From Sneathiella sp. (GTDB lineage Bacteria > Pseudomonadota > Alphaproteobacteria > Sneathiellales > Sneathiellaceae): 44,043 bases of DNA. A program made the position numbers and the translations under genes. The notes beneath the pieces are model-generated. The model had not been told where the DNA came from. It saw only the letters and a list, made by a program, of their open reading frames with translations, and made no database searches. Position 1 is the first letter of the stretch. Each line of letters begins with the position of its first letter. The stretch is taken from positions 1 to 44,043 of the forward strand of contig JAEPMY010000019.1 in NCBI GenBank assembly GCA_017643685.1, read 5' to 3'. Positions 8,376 through 14,921 of this stretch are shown in pieces.

Positions 8376-9755
8376 TTATGCGCCGTATTTGTCTTTGAGT
8401 GCTTTGTAGAGGGCCCGAATTCCCATTGCCTCTCCACCTTGTGGGCGGCCCGGACGCTCCCGGTTATTGTAGGCCATGATGTCAAAATGCACCCAAGATT
8501 TACTCTTCTCAACAAACTCTTTCAGGAAGAGCCCGGCCGTTGTCGCGCCGGCAAATGGAGAGTTCCCAGAGTTATTTATATCTGCAATTGGGCTGTCAAT
8601 CATGCTGCGATACTCATCCCAAAGCGGCAAACGCCAAACCGGGTCTTTCACGGCACGGGCACTTTTCTCAATTAGGCTATACAGATCATCTTCATCAGTC
8701 AGCGTCGCCGCAAGTTCTGTCCCTACAGCAACTCGCGCAGCTCCGGTCAATGTCGCCATATCAATAAGCAGATCAGGTTCCTCCTCATCTGCAGCGGTGA
8801 TCGCGTCCGCCATTACCAGACGCCCTTCCGCATCGGTATTCCCGATTTCAACGGTCTTTCCGCTGCGGCTGGTCAGTACATCACCCGGACGGTAAGCATT
8901 ACCTGACACTGAATTTTCAACGGCCGGGATCAAAACCCGAAGACGTACCGGCAAGTTGGCATCCATAATCATGTATGCGAGCGCCAATGCATTGGCCGCG
9001 CCGCCCATATCCTTTTTCATGAGCAGCATCGCCGCCGACGGTTTTAAATCCAAACCACCGGTATCGAAACAAACACCCTTGCCCACAATGGTAACTTTTG
9101 GATTGTTGTTATCGCCCCAAACCATGTCAATCAGCCGCGGCGCATCATCAGAAGCACGTCCAACTGCATGAACCATTGGAAAGTGATAGGTTAGAAGATC
9201 ATCACCGACCACGTTCATTTGCCGCGCCTCAAACTCTCCCGCGACCTGAGAAGCTGCCGCTTCCAACGCCTTTGGCCCCATATCAGCCGCAGGTGTATTA
9301 ATCAGATCACGTGCGAGATTAACAGCATACACCTGACGAGCGACCTCTTCGGCATCTGCATTCTCAGGAAGCATCAAATCAGCATATGTCTGTTCAGATT
9401 TTTTATACCGGCTAAATTTATAGCTGGCGAGAGACCAACCTATGGCAACCTGAGTGGCTGTTTCAAGATCCAGTTCAGCGGAGAGTTGATATAGCCCCTT
9501 GGGCAAACTGGTGGCCATTTTGGACAGTGACCAAATATCCCACTTTCCATCCGTTACAAAAGCAACCTTTGAAATCTCACCTTCTTCATTCGGTAAAATC
9601 ACATGTGCTCCGGCCTTAGCCTCAAACCCCTGAGCTTTTACCCAGTTAATGACGGGGCTACTCTGAGATGATAGCCAGCTATCAAAATCTTCTTTTTCAA
9701 TAGCTTCGATCAGGATCGGTGTGTCATCTGATGATGGAATAATATGTGGGATCAA
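8376..9755 (-). CDS. Leucyl aminopeptidase family protein (M17)
   Basis: This 459-residue cytosolic metallo-aminopeptidase releases N-terminal amino acids from peptides. The M17 signature NTDAEGRLVMADA lies near residues 305-317. The metal/catalytic segment VGKGVCFDTGGLDLKP, with its lysine, is near 225-240, followed by KKDMGGAANAL. The protein is shorter than E. coli PepA (503 residues), mainly through a smaller N-terminal domain, as in many alphaproteobacterial homologues. The start is TTG at 9755, supported by AGGAGG 8 bases upstream. It would act on peptides such as those imported by the nearby Yej system, but the two are transcribed convergently and co-regulation is not shown. Confidence 0.93.
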   Translation of the reverse strand: MIPHIIPSSDDTPILIEAIEKEDFDSWLSSQSSPVINWVKAQGFEAKAGAHVILPNEEGEISKVAFVTDGKWDIWSLSKMATSLPKGLYQLSAELDLETATQVAIGWSLASYKFSRYKKSEQTYADLMLPENADAEEVARQVYAVNLARDLINTPAADMGPKALEAAASQVAGEFEARQMNVVGDDLLTYHFPMVHAVGRASDDAPRLIDMVWGDNNNPKVTIVGKGVCFDTGGLDLKPSAAMLLMKKDMGGAANALALAYMIMDANLPVRLRVLIPAVENSVSGNAYRPGDVLTSRSGKTVEIGNTDAEGRLVMADAITAADEEEPDLLIDMATLTGAARVAVGTELAATLTDEDDLYSLIEKSARAVKDPVWRLPLWDEYRSMIDSPIADINNSGNSPFAGATTAGLFLKEFVEKSKSWVHFDIMAYNNRERPGRPQGGEAMGIRALYKALKDKYGA

Positions 9756-9830
9756 TGTGAGTTCCTCCTCGTTGCGGAGAATCTAGCAAAGCCCCCGTAA
9801 CCCGACAAGTCCTCTTCCTCTTAACGCCGA

Positions 9831-10889
9831 TTATTCTTCTTCGTTATCCCGATCTTCGTAATATTGCAGCGCTCCCTCATGAATAGGGATCCCGACACCT
9901 TTACGAGCCGTATCGTAGGTAATCAATTTCCCTTTTTCATGTCCGCTATCAAGGATATTTCTATTACGTGGATGCCAAAGGGAGCGAGCTAATCCATAAG
10001 CCAGGTCATTGTCCATGCTCTCATGAACAATCCACTGTGTACTAACCGCAAGTGTTTGTCGTTCGCTGATCCCGTTATAGGTTCCCTCAGGGATCGTACT
10101 TTTCGAAAAGAACTCATACAGATTGGTAATCTTATCTGCCATTTCCTCTCCGATGGGGAGCAAATCGATCAGGTCAGAATTTGCAAGCTCTTCCACAGCG
10201 CCAACAGGATATCCTGCGATAAAGAAAAAGGCGTCTAATTCTTCTTTCGCTATCAGCTGCAAGGCCTTATCTGAGTTGGCATCAACTGCTAAATAATCGT
10301 CTGAAGTAATCCCATATGCCTTCAGAATATTTATAGCATTCTGGCGCGTTCCGGATCCCGGCAGATCAACAGATACCCGCTTCCCCTTTAAATCGGCAAC
10401 CGATTTGATACTCGCCCCTTTTCTGGCAATCAAATGCACATCTTCCGGATAGAGATTAGCGATAACACGCAATGAGCTACCGTTGGGCAAACGCTGTTTG
10501 AACTGTCCTGTCCCGTAGTAGGCTGCAAAAATGACATCAGACTGCGCTAATGCAGATTCAAGGCTGCCATCCAACACGCCTGCGATATTTGAAACACTGC
10601 CACGTGTGGTTTGTGCCGCTGCAATCAGGCCCGGCACGCCACAAGATCCCCCAGCTTCACAGGAACGACTGCCAGGAGGGCTGGTAATTGTAGATCCAAT
10701 CAGCGTGCCAATGGGAAAATAAGTGCCTGAAGTCGACCCTGTACCAATTCGGAAAAACCTAACATCCTGGGCATTCGCAACTCCTGCTGTCAGCAGAATA
10801 CTCATGATCAGGATAATCTTCGAAGGCCAACTTCGGGCAGCAGCAAACAATGTTGCAGGCCGCACGCAAGCTGGAAGTCGATTACCCAT
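9831..10889 (-). CDS. TAXI-family TRAP transporter solute-binding subunit
   Basis: This 352-residue secreted binding protein is of the TAXI type (TRAP-associated extracytoplasmic immunogenic). The hydrophobic signal segment IILIMSILLTAGVANAQ ends near residue 41. It is followed by FRIGTGSTSGTYFPIGTLI, the family's usual mature start, then ADLKGKRVSVDLPGSGTR in the ligand cleft. I chose the ATG at 10889 because GGGGATTAG precedes it and the longer frame to 11078 would run into the neighbouring gene. No TRAP membrane subunit is in the window, so this is an orphan here. A CxxxGxSCG-type cysteine pair (EAGGSCG) is visible near the mature N-terminus. Confidence 0.85.
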   Translation of the reverse strand: MGNRLPACVRPATLFAAARSWPSKIILIMSILLTAGVANAQDVRFFRIGTGSTSGTYFPIGTLIGSTITSPPGSRSCEAGGSCGVPGLIAAAQTTRGSVSNIAGVLDGSLESALAQSDVIFAAYYGTGQFKQRLPNGSSLRVIANLYPEDVHLIARKGASIKSVADLKGKRVSVDLPGSGTRQNAINILKAYGITSDDYLAVDANSDKALQLIAKEELDAFFFIAGYPVGAVEELANSDLIDLLPIGEEMADKITNLYEFFSKSTIPEGTYNGISERQTLAVSTQWIVHESMDNDLAYGLARSLWHPRNRNILDSGHEKGKLITYDTARKGVGIPIHEGALQYYEDRDNEEE

Positions 10890-10959
10890 GACTAATCCCC
10901 ATAAACTAAGGTGGTTTTCACTATTTGATATAGAAAATAATCTTGTTGAAAGGAAGGCT

Positions 10960-11919
10960 TCATTCTGGAAATCCAACAGCCCCTTTCGGGCGTTTACGAA
11001 TTTCTTGTGAAAGTTTAGCAATATCAAATGCCATTTCCGCTGACATTCTGGCATGCTCTGACGCTTTATGTAAGGCAAATGGGATTTGATACAGTAATTC
11101 CCGATCTTGCTCGGACAGTTCCGCAGGCGATCCGGCTACCCTTTCCAACAACTTGCCCAACGCGTCCGCAAGCGGGATCAGATGCTTCAAATCGCTACTC
11201 TCAATTCGCTTCATCAGGTCCGTGTTCATTTCCAGCATCTGCAGAACCAGTTCTCGGCGCGTCTCCAGATCTGAAAGCCCGCCAGTTAATGACATCACCT
11301 TTTTAGACAGCTGTACAAAGCGTTCGGTATAGATGGTTATTTTCCGTTCATTTACAGCAGACAGCGCAAGGTTGATATTCCCCGGGGTGGCGTCAAGCTC
11401 CGGGCGATCTTCCACCTTTGCCTTCAACGAGTTAGGAACAATTAGCGTGTTAGCCCCTTGACCATACCTCACCATATCGCGGCGATCTGGACCAATGTAA
11501 TTTTCAGCCACAACAAAAGGTTTTCGTGCATTAACAAGGCCTGACACACGATCCGCTATTTGCTGAGTGGACATAGGCCGCCCAATGAGATCATCCACAC
11601 CAGAGCGAATACCAGCCCTTACAATTTCCGGCGAAGTATCCCAGGTTGTGATCATGATATTTGTGAACGGGTTCGATCCAATCTCGTGATGGCGGATACG
11701 CTGCACAACAGCAGCAACAAGGCCCTCTGGCCCCTTTGTATCTGCCATGATCAGATCATATTTCTTTTCCGACGCCTTTTTCAGGAATTCATCTGGCGTT
11801 GCGACCGCCTCAACAGATCCAAATCCAACCCCAAGCAGGGCAACACGAGTGTTATGCCGCATCGTTGCTTGCGGATCGTAGAGGAGAACTGTTGCGGGCT
11901 CATACCGGCGGTCAATCAT
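10960..11919 (-). CDS. Receiver-domain (response-regulator-like) protein with helical C-terminus
   Basis: This 319-residue cytoplasmic protein has an N-terminal receiver (REC) fold at about residues 1-130 and no recognisable output domain. The putative phospho-acceptor Asp is in DLIMADTKGPEG, and the conserved Thr is in IMITTWDTS. The usual invariant Lys is Arg (DDLIGRPMS), and the acidic pair is reduced (LLYDPQ), so phosphorylation is uncertain. The C-terminal 150 residues look wholly helical (ERFVQLSKKVMSL, LADALGKLLERV, ASEHARMSAEMAFDIAKL). I chose the ATG at 11919, preceded by GGGGCGA. The GTG at 11947 would overlap the PilZ gene. It lies 10 bases downstream of the PilZ stop, so the pair is probably co-transcribed. 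Function unknown. Confidence 0.75.
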   Translation of the reverse strand: MIDRRYEPATVLLYDPQATMRHNTRVALLGVGFGSVEAVATPDEFLKKASEKKYDLIMADTKGPEGLVAAVVQRIRHHEIGSNPFTNIMITTWDTSPEIVRAGIRSGVDDLIGRPMSTQQIADRVSGLVNARKPFVVAENYIGPDRRDMVRYGQGANTLIVPNSLKAKVEDRPELDATPGNINLALSAVNERKITIYTERFVQLSKKVMSLTGGLSDLETRRELVLQMLEMNTDLMKRIESSDLKHLIPLADALGKLLERVAGSPAELSEQDRELLYQIPFALHKASEHARMSAEMAFDIAKLSQEIRKRPKGAVGFPE

Positions 11920-11929
11920 CGTCGCCCCA

Positions 11930-12331
11930 TTAGGCGTTCGGAAGTACACGTGTCAAATGCTGAAAAACGGTCGCAGGATCATCTTTAAACTGCACCCCCA
12001 CAATACAATCATTTGCCCAAACTGCATCACAAGGAAATTGCCCAAGCTTTGGGATGATCAAATCCAGCCCAACCATTTCAGAAATTGGCTCATTCAGCAC
12101 AAGCTTTGCGCCATTGGCTGAGATATCACGAACAACGCCAGGCACTTCACGCACCTCACTTTTCAGTGTGACATCGTTGAAATAGACACGGACTTGTGCC
12201 TCCCAGACGACCCGGCTACGTCGGTAGGACCGATTTTCCCGGTAAGGTGCATTCACGTCACCTTTTTCCTGAGAGCGCGCCTCGTCCAGTTCGTCAAGCA
12301 TACGCTTAATGTCTTTACCAATGATCATCAT
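11930..12331 (-). CDS. PilZ-domain protein
   Basis: This 133-residue cytoplasmic protein is built around one PilZ domain, the common cyclic-di-GMP receptor. The ligand-binding signature is intact: RRSR at about residues 37-40, followed by DISANGAKL about 40 residues later, matching the RxxxR ... (D/N)xSxxG pattern. The short helical N-terminus GKDIKRMLDELDEARSQ may be a contact segment. The start is uncertain: I favour the ATG pair at 12331/12328, while a TTG at 12379 also keeps the frame open. A perfect palindrome, GTTTCGCGAAAC, lies 58 bases upstream. Its neighbours (receiver protein, FliM-peptide protein) suggest a motility or surface-signalling role, but that is inference. Confidence 0.82.
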   Translation of the reverse strand: MMIIGKDIKRMLDELDEARSQEKGDVNAPYRENRSYRRSRVVWEAQVRVYFNDVTLKSEVREVPGVVRDISANGAKLVLNEPISEMVGLDLIIPKLGQFPCDAVWANDCIVGVQFKDDPATVFQHLTRVLPNA

Positions 12332-12388
12332 TCTGCTTTCGAGCCCCCTCTTTTCACAAGCGAGCACCCTAACACTCAATTGGTTAAC

Positions 12389-12400
12389 GTTTCGCGAAAC
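12389..12400. promoter_or_regulatory. Perfect 12-bp palindrome upstream of the PilZ gene
   Basis: GTTTCGCGAAAC is fully self-complementary and sits between the stop of the secreted HExEH protein and the PilZ start. A one-base variant, GTTTCGTGAAAC, lies upstream of the histidine kinase gene at 19242-19253. It may be the site of a common regulator, which I cannot name. Confidence 0.35.
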
Positions 12401-12414
12401 AGAATTAGATAATT

Positions 12415-13092
12415 CTACCAGTCATTACACTTGCGCTTTACGGCCTCGTAGCTTCGTTCGGTGTCGATCCTGTTATTCTCCCGCTGACGGACTTTAAAAA
12501 ACTCATCAATCAAGCTTTTCATATCGTCCATCATCCGATTTGACGCAATTTCGGCACCCGCCTGCATACTTGTCGTTCTGAAAGGTCGGATATTAGCAGA
12601 CTTGCGCTCAAGTCGTTGCTTTAGAAGTGGTTTATATTTTTCGAGCACCCGCCGGTTGATGGCCATATGTTCCATCTCATGCTCAAGAATGGCATTATAC
12701 GCGCAAGTACCGGGACGGTATCGACGATCGATAAAAACTTCACTATCTACCGTATCGAAAGCCATTTGCACTTCTGTCAGGACGATACAGAAAACACCTT
12801 TTCGCTCTTCTCTCGCATCAATTTTAACCCTCAAGTTCGGCCGCATCTTTGTATATGCGAGCCCCAACAGCGTTGCCCCTCCGTGGTTACGAAGCGCCCC
12901 AACAGAACGGGATAGCTGTGTAATCTGGTCCGAACTTTTCTCTCTGTTCAAGGTTGTTTGCGAATTTTGACTACTAAACGAGACAACAGGCCGCACCCAA
13001 GCGTCTCGACATTCATCGGCTTGAGCCCAATTCGGGACCAGTACAACTGTCGCCAAAAATGCAATCAATGATAATCGAAATTTATCTCTCAT
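12415..13092 (-). CDS. Secreted protein with HExEH metalloprotease-like motif, function unknown
   Basis: This is a 225-residue exported protein with signal peptide RLSLIAFLATVVLVPNWAQA. The segment AILEHEMEHMAINRRVLEKY (about residues 145-164) contains HEMEH, an HExxH zinc-binding motif on a long helix, so a periplasmic metallopeptidase is possible. There are paired cysteines near CRDAW, FCIV, GTCAYN and the C-terminal KCNDW, which could form disulfides. The start is uncertain: ATG 13092 gives a clean signal peptide, and ATG 13131 would overlap the upstream gene by 17 bases. Its upstream neighbour, ending at 13115, probably shares its transcript. No family name is recognised with confidence; DUF922-like proteins have a comparable motif. 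Confidence 0.7.
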   Translation of the reverse strand: MRDKFRLSLIAFLATVVLVPNWAQADECRDAWVRPVVSFSSQNSQTTLNREKSSDQITQLSRSVGALRNHGGATLLGLAYTKMRPNLRVKIDAREERKGVFCIVLTEVQMAFDTVDSEVFIDRRYRPGTCAYNAILEHEMEHMAINRRVLEKYKPLLKQRLERKSANIRPFRTTSMQAGAEIASNRMMDDMKSLIDEFFKVRQRENNRIDTERSYEAVKRKCNDW

Positions 13093-13114
13093 CCGAAATG
13101 CCAACAAGTTGCCT

Positions 13115-13684
13115 CTAGTCAAACAACGCATCAATATCTGCCTGGTCCAATGTATCCCCTTCAGGCGGTTTCACAACAGGGGCTTTTGCCTCTGAGGCAG
13201 TAACAGTATCTCCCAAAGCATCTTTTTTCGCCTTGGAGGCCGCATCCGGCAAGTGACCATTGATGATACCGCCAGCCTTATCAATCAGGGTGCGGATCAG
13301 CTCACATTTTGACAGTAGAAACTCGTTCTTGGCCCCTGTCAGCAGCTCCTCTTTTTCTATTTGCAGGGATTTTTGCAGAAGGGTGAGCTGCTTGTTAATC
13401 ATCGAAACCGTTTTATCAAAGGGCTCCCGATATTCAGGCGGAGAGATATCATAAGCCTCAACCGCAAGCTCCCGGTCTGCAATACCGCTTTCTTTGAAAT
13501 GATCACGATAATGCTTGGGCTGCCAGGCCGCAAACTCATCCACCATATCCGGCATATCCACCAACAACTCAGCCAACATCAAAGCTTCATTGAAATGATT
13601 GAGGTAGTCAGTCGCCAGCAGTGAAATGGCATTAACATTCGTCCCAATGGCCCGTGCTCTATATGTCTCAACCTGCCCAGTCAC
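13115..13684 (-). CDS. Conserved protein of unknown function with FliM-like C-terminal peptide
   Basis: This 189-residue cytoplasmic protein has no recognised enzymatic motif. The first 85 residues are well structured (NVNAISLLATDYLNHFNEA, then MPDMVDEF and WQPKHYRDHF), and residues 95-145 look helical. An Ala/Lys/Pro-rich linker leads to the last residues, TLDQADIDALFD. That ending closely resembles the N-terminal CheY-docking peptide of FliM (SQAEIDALL). It starts with GTG at 13684 and a weak ribosome site. It heads the run of minus-strand genes with the HExEH, PilZ and receiver proteins, which fits a role in motility or chemotaxis signalling. That role is inferred only. Confidence 0.75.
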   Translation of the reverse strand: MTGQVETYRARAIGTNVNAISLLATDYLNHFNEALMLAELLVDMPDMVDEFAAWQPKHYRDHFKESGIADRELAVEAYDISPPEYREPFDKTVSMINKQLTLLQKSLQIEKEELLTGAKNEFLLSKCELIRTLIDKAGGIINGHLPDAASKAKKDALGDTVTASEAKAPVVKPPEGDTLDQADIDALFD

Positions 13685-13736
13685 GTCCCACGTCTACCTT
13701 TACTATCTCGCACAGTCACACACATTACATTTTCAA

Positions 13737-13765
13737 CATTAAGACTTACACTAATATTCTTAATG
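13737..13765. repeat. Inverted repeat upstream of the FliM-peptide gene
   Basis: CATTAAG and CTTAATG are perfect inverted 7-mers, 15 bases apart, about 55 bases upstream of the GTG start at 13684. Each holds a TTAA core. The spacing does not match the TTAA-N7-TTAA CtrA consensus, so the binding protein is unknown. Confidence 0.3.
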
Positions 13766-13797
13766 AAAGATTTGCGAGATTTATCCCCCAATTAGGG

Positions 13798-13971
13798 TCA
13801 TTGTATGGTCGCAACCTGCTCCGCGCGCCCCTCGAGAGAATGCGGTACGAACTCCATCGGTGCCACAACCGACAGCATCAGAAAAATAGACAGAAAGACC
13901 AAAGCGGAAGCTTGCAAAATCTGATAGTAGCAATTTCTGACCTTAAGTGCGGTTCCCAATTCTCTAAACAT
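13798..13971 (-). CDS. Small single-pass membrane protein, hypothetical
   Basis: This is a 57-residue protein with one strong hydrophobic helix, ILQASALVFLSIFLMLSVVAPM, at about residues 18-39. It has a basic N-terminus and a short soluble tail, implying an inner-membrane protein. The start at ATG 13971 is favoured because AGAGGGG lies a few bases upstream; the longer frame to 14031 has no such site. No family is recognised. The upstream 290 bases are AT-rich and contain clustered inverted repeats. Coding status is likely but unproven. Confidence 0.5.
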   Translation of the reverse strand: MFRELGTALKVRNCYYQILQASALVFLSIFLMLSVVAPMEFVPHSLEGRAEQVATIQ

Positions 13972-14260
13972 ATCGCCCCTCTTCCTCACGACACATAATC
14001 GAACACAACAAATCGTAACGTGTTTTTTCAAAAGGAAACAAGCGCAATAATAGTAATATTTATTACATTAACACTTTTAAGTAAGTATATTGTGGCAAAT
14101 TCCATATATTAAGCATGCGGCATACAAGATATGGAAAATCCATAGATCGTACAATTTTTAATTTATTAATAGAAATACGCAGCAACCATAAGCATGCATT
14201 CAGGGAAACCTTATTTTTCCCCGAATCAACAAATTTTGCCTTTAGCTGATAAGGCGGAAG
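13972..14260. other. AT-rich intergenic region with clustered inverted repeats
   Basis: No gene is seen in these 289 bases. They lie upstream of the small membrane protein and downstream of a MarR gene. They contain TTCCATAT (14100-14107) facing ATATGGAA (14129-14136), a tight TATGGA-AAA-TCCATA repeat (14130-14144), and an imperfect hairpin, ATTCAGGGAAA/TTCCCCGAAT, near 14197-14226 that may help end the MarR transcript. Confidence 0.5.
14100..14144. promoter_or_regulatory. Cluster of TTCCATA half-sites
   Basis: Three copies of the half-site occur in 45 bases: TTCCATAT at 14100, then the reverse complement and a further inverted copy within TATGGAAAATCCATA (14130-14144). The layout suggests cooperative binding of a dimeric regulator ahead of the small membrane protein gene. 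Confidence 0.35.
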
Positions 14261-14740
14261 TCAGCCTTGCAGCACGTCGTGAAAACGTTTCAGCAAGTTA
14301 ATGAGCTGTTGGTGATTACGAACCCCAAGGCCAGAGACGAATATTTTTTCCATATCGTCGATTTTCTCACGAAGGCTATTAAGCTCTTCTTCGCCTGCAT
14401 CGGTCAGGGTCACCGCATATGCCCGCTTATCATTCTCGACAGGTTCTCGAACGATCAGGCCGTTTTTTTCAAGTTGATTAAGAATAGGGACCAATGAAGA
14501 TCGATCCAGTCCTGCCGCCCAAGCAATTGCAGATTGCGTGCGACCAGGATTAGTGGAGATAATTTCCATGACGGAATATTGTCCCGTCATCAACTTCACC
14601 CCGGTTTCCTTTAAAAAGGAACCTTGTGCTACCAAAAATGCCTTTCGCATATGGAAGCCAACATTCTTTTCCAGCGCCGACAGGTCCATGCCTGCGTGTG
14701 CTGGCTCCTCTGCTTTTGAGGACTTAAGTTTTGTACGCAC
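14261..14740 (-). CDS. MarR-family transcriptional regulator
   Basis: This is a 159-residue winged-helix regulator of normal MarR length. The DNA-binding core is GRTQSAIAWAAGLDRSSLVPILNQLEKNGLI (about residues 66-96), followed by the wing REPVENDKRAYAVTLT. Dimerisation helices flank it at both ends. I chose the GTG at 14740 because GGGAG lies 7 bases upstream; the open frame continues to 14791 without a better site, and ATG 14689 would give a shorter form. It lies downstream of malate synthase G on the same strand, but a strong hairpin separates them, so it is probably expressed separately. The regulated genes are unknown. Confidence 0.85.
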   Translation of the reverse strand: MRTKLKSSKAEEPAHAGMDLSALEKNVGFHMRKAFLVAQGSFLKETGVKLMTGQYSVMEIISTNPGRTQSAIAWAAGLDRSSLVPILNQLEKNGLIVREPVENDKRAYAVTLTDAGEEELNSLREKIDDMEKIFVSGLGVRNHQQLINLLKRFHDVLQG

Positions 14741-14842
14741 TAATATTCTCCCACTGGCCCAACATCCAGTTCCCCTATCTGTTATTGGCACCCAGTGGAT
14801 TTTTTTTCAAGCATTCATATGCATTCAGCTTAATAAGAAATA

Positions 14843-14880
14843 GGGAAAGTTGCTATTTATGGTATTATAGCAACCTTCCC
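14843..14880 (-). terminator. Hairpin terminator downstream of glcB
   Basis: GGGAAAGTTGCTAT (14843-14856) pairs with ATAGCAACCTTCCC (14867-14880) with one mismatch and a 10-base loop. On the minus strand the stem is followed by TATTTCTTATT. It lies 42 bases past the malate synthase stop. Confidence 0.65.
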
Positions 14881-14921
14881 CAGTTCTATTTTTGATTAAT
14901 TTTTAGGCAGCTTAGCCCTAA

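Noticed and set aside
10890-11078. Longer N-terminus for the TAXI binding protein
   Set aside because: The extra 63 residues overlap the receiver-protein gene and would put the signal peptide in the middle of the protein. The ATG at 10889 has a ribosome site.
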